This document shows positions 12,148 through 23,248 of a stretch of 64,000 nt of DNA, piece by piece. The DNA comes from Euphorbia lathyris (taxonomy: Eukaryota > Streptophyta > Magnoliopsida > Malpighiales > Euphorbiaceae). Every line of letters starts with the position of its first letter. Position 1 is the stretch's first letter. The notes under the pieces were generated by a model, which worked only from the letters and a program-made list of their open reading frames with translations, had not been told where the DNA came from and searched no databases. The stretch covers positions 43,484,501-43,548,500 of the forward strand of contig NC_088919.1 in assembly GCF_963576675.1 (NCBI RefSeq), in the 5' to 3' direction. Both the position numbers and the translations under genes were made by a program.

Positions 12148-12182
12148 AACTAAAAGGAAAAGTAAAGCGAAGGAACCTCTAC

Positions 12183-13250
12183 TTACTGAGGCGGGATGAC
12201 AAAGCCAGAACCCTGGCCCATTTCTTCATTTATCACATAGCTGTCAATAGTGGATAGAGGAGACCGATTAGCTGAGCTTGGTCTGCTTCGCTTGTTCCTC
12301 CCCGGGGGCTCCGTAGCCCTTAAGCAATTCTCCTTTCCCAGTAGGGCTGTAGCTAGATCCATCGCACCATCACTGACATTATCCATTAGAGTCCCAAAGG
12401 CATTGGAATTTACATGTGTTTTTCCTCCATTCAGGCGTGCCTTAGGAGCCTTTCCCCGGGTGCCTGAAGAGTTGAACGCAAAGCTAGGTTCCATATTACT
12501 TCTGCTGGGTTCGGCTGCTGCTTCCTGCAACTTAGTAATCTTTTCTGGTTGTAGAGGTTGAGCATTTGTTGGGAATTTGGATTGAAGAGAGCTCGCAACT
12601 TGCTTCAGGCGAGGTGTGTACTTTCGTTTGGGAACACATAGCCACTCCCCATAGTTTGCTGGGCTGTCATCACTGTTTGTAGCTAGGCTCGAGTCATTCA
12701 CTGGTTCCGAGTTACCTCTACTTTGTTGCTGTTCCCCCTTATCTTGCATTACCTCATCTATCCCCTTATCAGTAGATTCCAGCTCATGCGTTTTCGACAC
12801 CACTGAGCGACCGATCCCTGGGTTCCTGCAGCCTTCTTTTTCATGCCCATACAATCCGCACTTGTGACACGCTGTGTATAACCCTTCATATTCAATATGA
12901 TAGGTATTTCCATTGAGGCGGAATTGTGCAATTAAAGGCTTGCTAAGGTCAATCTCAACACAGACACGTGCGAACTTTCCTCTTGCCTTTCCTGTGGTGT
13001 TCTTATCAGCCCGAATGGCCTTACCAAAAGAATTTCCGATTAATAGTAGAGCATCCTCTTGATAAAACTGAATTGGTAGTTCAGGGAAACGAGCTCATAC
13101 CAGCGTTTTGTCAACCGAAGCCGCTGAAGGCACAAACGTAGGTGACCACTCCCTAACTGTCAGATAGTGTCCTTGCACCAGCCAAGGTCCATCTTGAATA
13201 ACACGATCCCTGTCAGTGCTCTTATCAAAATTTACTAGGTGAAATCCGTG
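12183..13250 (-). pseudogene. LINE ORF1 fragment: DUF4283 and CCHC zinc knuckle
   Basis: The minus strand reads a DUF4283-type region (GFHLVNF, DRVIQDGPW, then IQFYQEDALL) followed by ARVCVEIDLSKPL and a CX2CX4HX4C knuckle, CHKCGLYGHEKEGC (about 12820-12865). A long Ser/Pro/Gln-rich tail follows to the stop at 12183. One stop interrupts the DUF4283 part near 13096. The N-terminus is absent because the whole LINE is 5'-truncated at 13252. ORF1 proteins of plant LINEs bind the element RNA to form the retrotransposition particle. ORF2 begins 36 bases downstream. Confidence 0.82.
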
Positions 13251-13267
13251 TCAGAGACTTTTATATT

Positions 13268-14546
13268 AACTTATAACTATCTATCCTCAAATTTTAAATT
13301 AAAAGTTCAACTAAGAAACAGTTAGAGATGCTCTTATAAATCTAATCAAATTTTATATTTCTTACTTATTGAAATGAAATGCTAAAAGCTGATCCGAAAA
13401 CTCAAACGAACTTTTCTATTAATCTACGCATGTTAGGTGGCAACAATTGGTAGTATTTAACTGTTTTATATTTTTCGTTTCAAAAAAGAACTGTTTTATA
13501 TTTTTTTGAAAGGCTAAAATTGAAATTATAAATAAATATATCAAGTTTTTTTATTTATTTATTTTTTTGCAAAAACTTAGATTTGTCTTAGTTGTGAATA
13601 GTATTTGTCCCGTACGGAGGTCAATAATTTAAATCTTACAAAGATAAAAGATACTCTACCTTTGTATAGAATAGAATGAGAATAGTTTAAAAAAGAAAAA
13701 AGAGAATAGTCTAAGGTTTTCTACCTCCTATATTTTTGTTTTTTATTTAAGAATATATATATATATATTTATTTTTATTTTTCCATGTAACTACAAAACT
13801 ACTAATTTGGAGTTTGTAAATAAATAAATTGGGTGACGTGACTACTCCAAGACTCATAAGGGCTTTCAAGCCGTAAAATTATTATTATTTGAAAATACTA
13901 TTGTTATTTTTAGGAATGAAAATACTATTATTAGTTTATAAAAAACATATAGTATTTCATTTGAAAAAACCTAATAAATGTACAATTAGAGACCGTTCAA
14001 CATCTTCTCCAAAGAAAATAAAAATACCAAAAGAGCATAAAAAAATTATAAGAGAACCACCAAAACAAATAAAAAAAACTATAAATCATCCAAAGAAAAA
14101 TAGCTCTAATTGAGTGATTATCATTTAGGACCTTTTGAATATTGAGACCTGAGCTATTTTTATTACGAGTGATCTACGGATAAAATATTAATTGAATACT
14201 AAATTTATATTTAGCTAAAATAAATTAATTGATCGCTAACTTATAAAGTGTCACATTAATCAATTGACCTTGTTTTAAATAATTTATTAACTACTTAAAT
14301 TCGTTTGAAATGATCTATTGTCCTTCGAGTTTGTTTGAAATAAGTTGTTGGCGTGCTAAACTTACTACTTGTTATAAGTAATATACATATAATTCTCCAT
14401 TACTCTACCATGTGAATTTAAAGTGTTAATTATGTCATTTTAAGCAAGTTCACGAAAACACCTTAAATCAAGGACCAGTTTGTTTTTTTTTTTAAATAAA
14501 TTTAAGCGACTATTGATATACTAATTCTTTTATAAAGATTGATATT
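13268..14546. other. AT-rich intergenic DNA
   Basis: No coding signal is seen. It contains simple AT and TA runs (for example 13750-13775). An AAA-rich open frame at 13889-14113 is Lys/Ile/Pro-biased and looks like chance. Confidence 0.55.
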
Positions 14547-14789
14547 GTAACACTCTGGTCCAATACCATATAGATGTTGTCCGCTTTGACTCAAATCCAA
14601 CATATTGGGCCTCACGGATTTAAAACGTGTCTGCATATTCATACCTTACTAATAAGCCTGAATTATTTTCTCTCAATTTCTGATATGTGATTCAGTTCAT
14701 TATTGTCTTGTTCCTATTGTTATCCCTTAAGGTCGCTTCTTGGTAAGACCTTCTATTCCGGCGCCATCCAGTCCGGACCGAGGCGTTAC
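14547..14789. mobile_element. Small inverted-repeat element (MITE), class unclear
   Basis: The left end gtaacactctggtcc and the inverted right end gtaacgcctcggtcc match at 12 of 15 bases. The interior carries phrases such as ggcctcacggatttaaaacg. The target duplication is not clear (possibly tat on both sides). About 243 bp, non-coding. Confidence 0.5.
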
Positions 14790-14918
14790 CTATATAGTAT
14801 ATATAAATTTTATACTTCCACACATGAGATTATGTAATTAAAAGTTGAGAATTCTTACTTGAAGGATTTTATAGTGATGGAAAAGAGCATGTACACAACA
14901 CAAAGGAGAACTGTTTTA

Positions 14919-15251
14919 GGCCATGTTTGGTAAAGAGCGTTTTGGGATAAAAAGAGCGGTTTTGACCAACTTTAGAGATTTGACCACTGAAACCGCTGAT
15001 TGAAGTGTTTGGTGGATAGAGGTTTGGGAGAGAGTTTTGGGAAGAAAACGCTAATTTAGAAAAAGCTCTTAAAATGAGCTTTTTCAATTAGCGTTTTGCA
15101 ATATTAAAATTAATGGACCGCTATTATCAATCAGCTAATTTTTACCAAACAGTTCTATACAAACAGCTAGTCAAATCAGCTAATGTAATCAGCTATCAGC
15201 TAACAGCTAATGTAATCAGCTAACAGTTAACAGCTAATTCCCAAACAGGCC
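14919..15251. mobile_element. Tourist-like MITE (PIF/Harbinger type)
   Basis: The left end ggccatgtttgg and right end ccaaacaggcc are inverted copies with one difference. TTA flanks both sides (14916-14918 and 15252-15254), the target duplication typical of Tourist elements. The 333-bp interior has repeated cagctaa motifs near the right end. No coding capacity. Confidence 0.75.
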
Positions 15252-15254
15252 TTA

Positions 15255-16132
15255 GATTGAGAATACAAAAGGGGTATAGACTGAGGAAGTTTGACTCTGG
15301 AATATAAATATATATTGTATGGTGGAAAGAAAAAGAATTAAAATATAATATAAAATATTATTCTAATAAGACAAAAAGGGGAAGAAAGGAATAGAATCAT
15401 GATTGCATTGCAATAGGTAAAAAGAAATAAATAAAAGCCTCTCCACAGTTTCAGAATTTTGTATAGAAAATAAATAAATAAAAAAAAATGGACCCAATAT
15501 CTATGAATGAGACAGAGTAGCTATGGGTATGGCAAAGACAAACAGCATTTACTAAAGTGACAGGGATTGTACACTACAATCTCTATGAATATCCTTTCTT
15601 TTTCTGCCACCTAAAGGAATTATCATTACTCTCTCTTCCCCACGCGCTTCTTTTTCTTTTATAAAAATTAAAATACACCCCTATTTTTATTTTATTTTTT
15701 CATTTTTTATTCTTCCATGAGAATTAAGGTCAAATTTATCTCTTAAATTATTATAAAATGTCTATTTTACCCTTGTTATTCAATTTTAGTTTTGTAAGTA
15801 AATTACCAAAAATATAAGGATCCGATAAAAATAGAAGTCATGCGTAGAAAACTTATTGAGTATAAAATGCTTGGTCTTAGCTTCCATAATTATGTACAAA
15901 GTAGGTGATATTGGTGGCATGAATCCATTCATTTAAAAACAAGACCACATCATCATCAATGCTTAATGCTGGAGTTAACTACATTCATACTTCTCCGACT
16001 ATAAGAAAAGAAACGGAGAAGATGACTTATTTAAACCACGTAGTCTATGTTTGATAATGATACAAATCACAAGATTTATTTTTATAATTTTCTGTATCTT
16101 CTAAGCACTAAAACTAAAAAAACCTTAACATC
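15255..16132. other. AT-rich intergenic DNA
   Basis: No coding region recognised. It is AT-rich, with a CT-rich patch at 15620-15665 that could be a leader or simple sequence. It may be non-coding sequence next to the exon-like segment at 16133-16330. Confidence 0.4.
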
Positions 16133-16330
16133 CGCGATTTCTCCAAACCATTCTCCATCTCCACATTGAACCATAACCTTACAATTCAAAGCTTGTTTGT
16201 CGTTCATGGTGTTGTTCTTTGCTCTGTATTCTCTCTTCAACTCCGCTTCTAAGCTCGTTATTTTCTCTCTGTGTTCCTTTGAGTCCTCTTCAATTCCATT
16301 TCTCCCTCTTACGGTTTTTGTTTCATGATG
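16133..16330 (-). pseudogene. Possible host exon fragment with coiled-coil composition
   Basis: The minus strand is open for more than 60 codons and has protein-like composition. It is rich in Glu, Lys and Arg with a heptad-like stretch (EHREKITSLEAELKREY) and ends CGDGEWFGEIADVK, just before AAG/GTTTTT, which could be a splice donor near 16135. It does not belong to the copia element immediately upstream. I do not recognise the family. It could be an exon of a host gene interrupted by the copia insertion at its 5' side, or a chance open frame. Confidence 0.3.
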
Positions 16331-16575
16331 GTGACGAACTACAAAACTAGTATGTATAGGAGCAAAAATGCTGGAAGAAAATTCTCTTGGTTTACTACTT
16401 GTAGTGATAGGTATTTATAAATTACAAACATGATTATTGGTAACAAACATAACTCTTAGTAAATATAGACAACCTTTTGAGAAACAATACAACTTTTAAT
16501 AAATACATGCATTACTCTTGGACAATACAATGAACCAAATTAAAGACTATTAATTATAAGTTTATTATTTCAACA
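16331..16575 (-). repeat. 3' LTR of the copia fragment
   Basis: On the minus strand the LTR begins TGTTGAAATAATAAACTTAT at 16575, directly after a polypurine stretch (aaggaggtg). It contains a TATA-like tttataaatacc near 16412. Its first ~45 bases closely match the start of the LTRs of the array at 19.6-26.3 kb (TGTTAGAAATAATAAATTTA). The other edge is near 16325 but cannot be fixed without a second LTR. Confidence 0.55.
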
Positions 16576-17930
16576 CACCTCCTTAAAAATATAATTTTTT
16601 TTATCCCCTAGTAATACCAAGAACAGTCCTTAATCTACTAAATCTTCAAACTTCAAAGTGTTAGTTAATATATCAGTAACTTGATCTTTGGATGGTACAT
16701 GCTTGAGTTGAATTTTTTTCATTCCAATCCATTCTCTAATAAGTGATACTTGGTGTCAATGTGTTTGCTTCTATCATGAAATATGAGATTTTTAGCCAAC
16801 GCAATGGCTGACTTATTATTAATAAAAATATCACTTACTCCATCTAGAACAATTTTCAAACTTTTTAACATCTTTCTCAACCATATTGCATGACAAACAC
16901 AAGAAGTTGCTGCAACATACTCTGCTTCACAAGTTGAAAATGTAACAATTGCTTGTTTCTTAGAACTCCAAGCAAAAACAGCAGTTTCCATAAAAAAAAA
17001 CAAAACCAGTTGTGTTATTTCTATCATCAACATCTCCTCCCCAATCACTTAAACCATAAAATTTGAAATTGTTTTGGGAAGAATAAAATAAACCATGATA
17101 CAATGTATCTTTAATGTATCGAAGTATTTGTTTTGCTGCCTCCATGTGAGTTAAAGTTGGAACCTCCATGTAACGACTAATTAGTCCAACTCCACATAAG
17201 ATATCTGGTCTTGTACATGTCAAAAATCTCAGCCTTCCAACCAACCTTCTAAACAAAGTTGGATTCACTTTTTCTTCAACATCATGCTTTGACAACTTAT
17301 TTCGACAATCCACTACATAAAAGTTGAATTGCATTATCCATCTTGAATTCTTATAAAATAGCTTTTGCATAAGACTTTTAAGTAAAAAAGAATCACTTTT
17401 CTTAACTCCAACGCCCACACAATGTGACATCAGTCCCAAATGAGTAATCTCAAAATTGTTTATCATCAAATGCTTAAATTCTTCAATCATCTTTTTATCA
17501 CATCCTATGAAAATTAAATCATCAATATACAAGCAGACATACATTATTTTTCCATCCTCATTCTCCTTAATATACAAAGCATGCTCATATGGATATCTTG
17601 TGAAGCCATTATTCTAGAAAGAGTCATCGATGCAAGAATACCACCAAGGCCTTGGAGCTTGCTTAAGGCCGTATAAAGCCCTTTTTAATTTCAACATCTT
17701 TTTTTCTTGACCTTTGATAGCGTAACCCAATGTTGGATTCACATAAACTGCTTCTTCAAGATTTCCATTTAAGAACGCTGATTTGATATCCATTTGGTTA
17801 ATTTTCCATCCTTATTGAGCTGCCAAGGAAATAACTAATCGAATTGTCTCAATTCAAGCCACCAGAACAAAAAGGTTTTCATAATTAATTCTGACCTTTT
17901 GAGAAAAAACTTTTACAACAAGACGGACTT
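16576..17930 (-). pseudogene. Ty1/copia pol 3' part (reverse transcriptase end, RNase H)
   Basis: The minus strand gives copia reverse transcriptase (KRALYGLKQAPR near 17680, then the YIDD catalytic box near 17510), the linker with RYIKDTLYHGL, and RNase H (SSKKQAIVTFSTCEAEYVAA near 16910-16960). The C-terminal ILTNTLKFEDL precedes the polypurine tract. Stops and at least one frameshift, at an A-run near 16990, break the frame. Gag, protease, integrase and the first half of reverse transcriptase are missing. The last ~90 bases before the LTR match the same stretch in each array unit at 19.9-26 kb, so this is a relative of the family that mobilised them. Confidence 0.8.
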
Positions 17931-18859
17931 TATACTTTTTTACTTTTCTTTTCTTTTCTTCGGTTTTTAGCATATTGTTTAATGAGTTAAACAAGAAAAT
18001 TTAATTAACCAACTATCCAACCTTTTTATTATACCGTTAAATTGGATTAGGAAAAGAGTATGAAGATTGAAAAATGTTAAAAAAATTGTCTTATCTCTTT
18101 GAACACGTTTTCCTTTTTCTTTTCTCTTGTTGATAGACATAAATATATTCATTTAACAAAATTTTCTTACCAAACAAATATTTGCAACATGTATTTAGAA
18201 AAAAGAAATGAAATGGGGAATGTATGTATGGTTGGGTTGGAAGGTTGCAAAGGCAGTTTTTGTCTACAAAATGGATTTTGTTGAGAATATCAAAAATTGA
18301 ATGCTATGTTATAGCTGTCTTGTGCTGTCTTTTCCCTTTCTTTGACTTGCCTAACCTTCCCTTTTTTTAATTTATATAAAAATTAAAATTAATGTATCAG
18401 TTTATTTCAGATTCTGTGTTACGTGTCAAGCAACTGGGGGGTAACCAGATCTTACATCTTCTAATTCTTAATCTTACCCTTTTGCGTCTGATTCCCTCTT
18501 TCCATTCTGCACCCTTCTTTCGGTTTTCCTGTTAACTACTACCATAATCATAAAAACATTTTCAAACATTTTATCAGGATAGTTATAAAAAATAGGATAT
18601 AATTTAGGTGGTTTAAAAGTTTCTGGGGTAATTATACTTTCATAAATTGTGAAGATTTTGCTCTTTTAAGTTTCTATTAAATATTAGAGGTTTGATAAAC
18701 ATTAATCACAAGACCTCCAAATGTTTAAAACGGGTCTAGGTGTATGAACACGATATTTGATAAAAAAAATATATATATTTTAGAGGATTTAATTCATAAA
18801 CCATTTTAGATCAATTGACTTCAATAGTTTTGTTGAATTATGTATGATATGAATGTATA
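17931..18859. other. AT-rich intergenic DNA
   Basis: No recognisable gene. A 61-codon open frame at 18099-18284 has no visible domain and ordinary AT-rich composition. Confidence 0.5.
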
Positions 18860-19635
18860 CTGGTCATTATTAAAAAACGAGTAAGGACGTGTGGAGTAAG
18901 GTGAATCACGTTAAATGAGTAACCACCAAAATACTTGGGCCAATGAAAGACATTCTAAACCCACTCAAGAAAAGAACCTCCAATTCACGCCAGAAATCCA
19001 GGAAATACAAGGTAGACACATTACAAACTATGTAAATTACAACAGACGTTCGCCATTGGGGACTTGACATTTGTCCTCAAGAGAAGCTAGGACGTGACAT
19101 CACGCAATCAAGGTACATACACAAACTCATTGCAATCCTTACTTGATTGCTTGTTGCTTACATTCCTAAACTCTGCTAACTTAAGCATTAGAGTGGGTTA
19201 CCGGTCATCAGTCTTTCCTTGATCATTTTTCTGTCTTACCTCATGCATAAAAGGAAACTAAGTTGTCATCAGAGCATTGCCTATAGGTTCACCATATCAA
19301 ATTGGCTCTACGAGCGTGGACCGAACAACATGCATCTATGGCACATCTTGAAAACTCAATGGATCCATCGTTCTTACGGCAAATCCAGGAGCCCAAAACC
19401 CCCACAGATGCTAGTGGAAATCCGTTAGGGCTCTTTCAAATCACCACTAATCTCAACATCTTATCGAGGAATGTTTAAGGTCATTAGATTTTGCAAATAG
19501 AGAGTTTATGGATATAATAATCAATTTCAACGTCAGAACTGTCCATATAGCTACAAACATGAACAAAATTACAATGGCTCACTTGTAGGAAACTCTAGAC
19601 ATTGTGGAACATGCCATCAAGCTTTGGGGTAGGAA
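18860..19635 (+). pseudogene. LTR-retroelement 5' relic (LTR end, primer-like site)
   Basis: The stretch acttaagcattagagtggg (about 19180) resembles the conserved leader motif of plant Gypsy-type LTRs, also seen in the solo LTR at 6.7 kb. At about 19261-19279 ttgtcatcagagcattgcc resembles a degraded tRNA-Met primer site. The following sequence would be a leader or gag, but no gag fold is recognisable. The captured-gene array is inserted immediately downstream. Confidence 0.35.
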
Positions 19636-19923
19636 TGTTGGAGAGAAAAGAAGAATATAAGAAGTGAAAGAAATATAGGAGGAAACTTTTCTTAAATTTT
19701 ATTTCTCTTTAACTTGTGCTTCTTCACTTTTAACCTATACAAGATAACTATTTATAGTACATGAAAATGTAACTATTACAAACCTAATAAATAACATTTA
19801 ATAACTCTTCATGATTAATTAAGATTCTAACTTAACATCACATAACTTCTTATAAGTTATTCTAAAGTAACTTAATAACAATCGACTTAAAGACTATTAA
19901 TTATAAATTTATTATTTCTAACA
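19636..19923 (-). repeat. Array LTR 1 (outermost 3' LTR)
   Basis: 288 bp; on the minus strand TGTTAGAAAT to CTCTCCAACA. It has at least four private differences from the other four LTRs, making it the most diverged. A TATA-like box lies at 19748-19757, and an AATAAA-type signal lies further along in the minus direction. Confidence 0.9.
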
Positions 19924-19937
19924 CACCCCTTAAATTT
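19924..19937 (-). other. Polypurine tract of array unit 1
   Basis: The minus strand reads aaatttaaggggtg directly against the LTR start. Equivalent tracts lie next to LTRs 2-4 at about 21527, 23131 and 24735; units 3 and 4 have one more G. It would prime plus-strand DNA synthesis. Confidence 0.75.
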
Positions 19938-20040
19938 ATAATTTTTTTTTATCTTTTACCAACAACATCTCTTAATCTGCTGAAATCTTCTAACTTCAAC
20001 GTTGTTGACCTCTTCACTCTAGCCGCAATCATCCTCATTA

Positions 20041-21192
20041 TTATCTCCATCTTTTTCTTCGAACTTCATTGTAATTGACGTTTTCACTCTGGCTTCTATC
20101 ATCTCCCTTATTATTTCCATCGTTTTCTTCTTCATTGTCTTCATCGTCATTTTCCTCATCATCATCGTCGTCTTCCTCATTATCATCATTGTCATATTCC
20201 TCAACATCTTGGTCAGTACCATCAGCATCACTATTATCAATGTCAACTGGTATTTTGGGTTTTGTCGCAGTGCACCTTCTACGTGAAGTTGACACAATAT
20301 TACTCATGTTAATGCCATCTGCTTCTTTCACTCTTTCCTTTATCTCTTTAACTTCCATAGTCATCCCACGTGATTTGATTACCGTTTTTAGATGCTCAAT
20401 GCCTTTACTATATGGTGGTGTTGAAATTTCCTTTTCCTTGTCATGTTGTTCAACCGATGATTGAGACTGACTATCATCAAAGGCATTCTCGGTGCCTTCT
20501 GCAATGATGTTCTCCTTGGCTTCTTCTTCCATAAGCTTGCTTTGCTTCTTGCCTGATGCTTTGCTTTCTTTTTCAAGCCTCGGTTTTACTTCACCATCTT
20601 CATCTTGGTCGTCCTCATCAATCTCTCTTTCTAAAGACTCCGAATTCTCATCAGCACATAGATATACCTCAATTAACAGATTGCCTATATATTTCTTATA
20701 TGGATCAAGTGCAAATTTATCAAGTCCAAAATCTTCGTCTAAAATTCGACAAAGACTGTTCGTCGTAACTTCCTCATAATTGGCTTTAATATAAGAATCT
20801 TTCTTCAATGTGGCTGTGGTAATGCTGCTCTTACTTGGAACTTCTTTCTTCTTACTGATTGGATCAGTTTCTGGCAAAAGACCCATCACAGGAGAATCTT
20901 CAATTTTCTCCTTATCATCAGATACATGTCCTTGTACCTTAATTTCTCCTAAATCCTCAGAATTCTCATCATCATCATTTTCTAAGGATTCCACCAGACA
21001 TTGCATGAAAAATTTCTTTTGTCCATCCAAAGCATATTTCTCCAATCCCAAATCATTTTCCAACACCCTCCTGATCTCCTCGAAGGTCAAAGAATCAACT
21101 TGTTCTTTGATGTCATCTATGCATAAGCGCATAGCTTTCCAAATCTGGGACTTGGTCTCCCATGAATCAATGACGATTTCTCTTTTCACCAT
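20041..21192 (-). CDS. Captured DEK_C/CHZ-type chromatin protein, array unit 1 (open)
   Basis: The ATG at 21192 (MVKREIVID) opens 383 codons without an intron. Residues ~15-70 (IWKAMRLCIDDIKEQ, RRVLENDLGLEKY, KKFFMQCLVESL) and ~130-185 (CRILDEDFGLDKFALD, KKYIGNLLIEVYL) resemble two DEK_C-type helical domains. Near residue 295, DGINMSNIVSTSRRR followed by KPKIPVDIDNSD resembles the CHZ motif of H2A.Z histone chaperones. The tail is almost all Asp/Glu/Asn. This domain order recalls, from memory, a plant nuclear acidic protein family with CHZ domains. The start lies 46 bases inside the 5' LTR edge, so the LTR promoter would drive it. Inferred: a transduced, spliced cDNA with part of the parental middle lost. 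Open, but expression is unknown. Confidence 0.78.
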   Translation of the reverse strand: MVKREIVIDSWETKSQIWKAMRLCIDDIKEQVDSLTFEEIRRVLENDLGLEKYALDGQKKFFMQCLVESLENDDDENSEDLGEIKVQGHVSDDKEKIEDSPVMGLLPETDPISKKKEVPSKSSITTATLKKDSYIKANYEEVTTNSLCRILDEDFGLDKFALDPYKKYIGNLLIEVYLCADENSESLEREIDEDDQDEDGEVKPRLEKESKASGKKQSKLMEEEAKENIIAEGTENAFDDSQSQSSVEQHDKEKEISTPPYSKGIEHLKTVIKSRGMTMEVKEIKERVKEADGINMSNIVSTSRRRCTATKPKIPVDIDNSDADGTDQDVEEYDNDDNEEDDDDDEENDDEDNEEENDGNNKGDDRSQSENVNYNEVRRKRWR

Positions 21193-21222
21193 TATTCTCA
21201 ATTTTCAGGAGAATTTTTGTCT

Positions 21223-21235
21223 GGCTCTGATACCA
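21223..21235 (-). other. Primer binding site (initiator tRNA-Met), array unit 1
   Basis: The minus strand reads TGGTATCAGAGCC, three bases inside LTR 2. The same site is present in the other units at 22827-22839, 24431-24443 and 26035-26047, so every unit keeps the start signal for minus-strand DNA synthesis. Confidence 0.88.
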
Positions 21236-21238
21236 CTT

Positions 21239-21526
21239 TGTTGGAGAGAAAAGAAGAATATAAGAAGTGAAAGAAATATAGGAGGAAGCTTTTCTTAAAT
21301 TTTATTTCTCTTTAACTTGTGCTTCTTCACTTTTAGCCTATACAAGATAACTATTTATAGTACATGAAAATGTAACTATTACAAACCTAATAAATAACAT
21401 TTAATAACTCTTCATGACTAATTAAGATTCTAACTTAACATCACATAACTTCTTATAAGTTATTCTAAAGTAACTTAATAACAATCAACTTAAAGACTAT
21501 TAATTATAAATTTATTATTTCTAACA
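21239..21526 (-). repeat. Array LTR 2
   Basis: 288 bp, same ends as LTR 1, TATA-like box at 21351-21360. It acts as the 3' LTR of unit 2 and the 5' LTR of unit 1. Confidence 0.9.
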
Positions 21527-21644
21527 CAACCCCTTAAATTTATAATTTTTTTTTATCCTTTACCAACAACATCTCTTAATCTGCTGAAATCTTCTAACTT
21601 CAACGTTGTTGACCTCTTCACTCTAGCCGCAATCATCCTCATTA

Positions 21645-22796
21645 TTATCTCCATCTTTTTCTTCGAACTTCATTGTAATTGACGTCTTCACTCTGGCTTC
21701 TATCATCTCCGTTATTATTTCCATCGTTTTCTTCTTCATTGTCTTCATCGTCATTTTTCTCATCATCATCGTCGTCTTCCTCATTATCATCATTGTCATA
21801 TTCCTCAGCATCTTGGTCAGTACCATCAGCATCACTATTATCAATGTCAACTGGTATTTTGGGTTTTGTCGCAGTGCACCTTCTACGTGAAGTTGACACA
21901 ATATTACTCATGTTAATGCCCTCTGCTTATTTCACTCTTTCCTTTCTCTCTTTAACTTCCATAGTCATCCCACGTGATTTGATTACCGTTTTTAGATGCT
22001 CAATGCCTTTACTATATGGTGGTGTTGAAATTTCCTTTTCCTTGTCATGTTGTTCAACCGATGATTTAGACTGACTATCATCAAAGGCATTCTCGGTGCC
22101 TTCTGCAATGATGTTCTCCTTGGCTTCTTCTTCCATAAGCTTGCTTTGCTTCTTGCCTGATGCTTTGCTTTCTTTTTCAAGCCTCAGTTTTACTTCACCA
22201 TCTTCATCTTGGTCGTCCTCATCAATCTCTCTTTCTAAAGACTCCGAATTCTCATCAGCACATAGATATACCTCAATTAACAGATTGCCTATATATTTCT
22301 TATATGGATCAAGTGCAAATTTATCAAGTCCAAAATCTTCGTCTAAAATTCGACAAAGACTGTTCGTCGTAACTTCCTCACAATTGGCTTTAATATAAGA
22401 ATCTTTCTTCAATGTGGCTGTGGTAATGCTGCTCTTAGTTGGAACTTCTTTCTTCTTACTGATTGGATCAATTTCTGGCAAAAGACCCATCACAGGAGAA
22501 TCTTCAATTTTCTCCTTATCATCAGATACATGTCCTTGTACCTTAATTTCTCCTAAATCCTCAGAATTCTCATCATCATCATTTTCTAAGGATTCCACCA
22601 GACATTGCATGAAAAATTTCTTTTGTCCATCCAAAGCATATTTCTCCAATCCCAAATCATTTTCCAACACCCTCCTGATCTCTTCGAAGGTCAAAGAATC
22701 AACTTGTTCTTTGATGTCATCTATGCATAAGCGCATAGCTTTCCAAATCTGGGACTTGGTCTCCCATGAATCAATGACGATTTCTCTTTTCACCAT
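21645..22796 (-). pseudogene. Captured DEK_C/CHZ-type protein, array unit 2 (one stop)
   Basis: Same length and domain order as unit 1. An in-frame TAA at 21927-21929 falls just before the CHZ-like motif, after KERKERVK. A truncated product would keep both DEK_C-like domains but lose the CHZ-like motif and the acidic tail. It shares the stop, the Lys in QSKSS and the Lys in DDEKNDDE with unit 4, but shares FFMQCLVES with unit 1. Confidence 0.8.
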
Positions 22797-22842
22797 TATT
22801 CTCAATTTTCAGGAGAATTTTTGTCTGGCTCTGATACCACTT

Positions 22843-23130
22843 TGTTGGAGAGAAAAGAAGAATATAAGAAGTGAAAGAAATATAGGAGGAAGCTTTTCTT
22901 AAATTTTATTTCTCTTTAACTTGTGCTTCTTCACTTTTAGCCTATACAAGATAACTATTTATAGTACATGAAAATGTAACTATTACAAACCTAATAAATA
23001 ACATTTAATAACTCTTCATGACTAATTAAGATTCTAACTTAACATCACATAACTTCTTATAAGTTATTCTAAAGTAACTTAATAACAATCAACTTAAAGA
23101 CTATTAATTATAAATTTATTATTTCTAACA
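22843..23130 (-). repeat. Array LTR 3
   Basis: 288 bp, almost identical to LTR 2. TATA-like box at 22955-22964. Confidence 0.9.
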
Positions 23131-23248
23131 CACCCCCTTAAATTTATAATTTTTTTTTATCCTTTACCAACAACATCTCTTAATCTGCTGAAATCTTCTA
23201 ACTTCAACGTTGTTGACCTCTTCACTCTAGCCGCAATCATCCTCATTA

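Larger units (their letters stand above)
7971..13252 (-). mobile_element. Long 5'-truncated L1-type LINE with 15-bp target duplication
   Basis: The element runs on the minus strand from inside ORF1 (about 13252) to a poly(A) seen as Ts from 7971. Identical copies of agagacttttatatt flank it at 7956-7970 and 13253-13267. Order on the minus strand: ORF1 remainder (DUF4283 and CCHC), ORF2 (endonuclease, reverse transcriptase, zinc-binding region, RNase H), 3' UTR, poly(A). The start of ORF1 and the 5' UTR are missing. Several in-frame stops show that it is no longer active. Confidence 0.9.

Noticed and set aside
13889..14113. Lys-rich 74-codon open frame.
   Set aside because: AAA-rich DNA in intergenic sequence; no homology-like features.
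19219..19428. 69-codon open frame upstream of the array.
   Set aside because: No domain, and it lies in what looks like a decayed LTR-element leader.
20556..20768. Short open frames repeated in all four array units in other frames (both strands).
   Set aside because: They repeat only because the units repeat; composition mirrors the main ORF.
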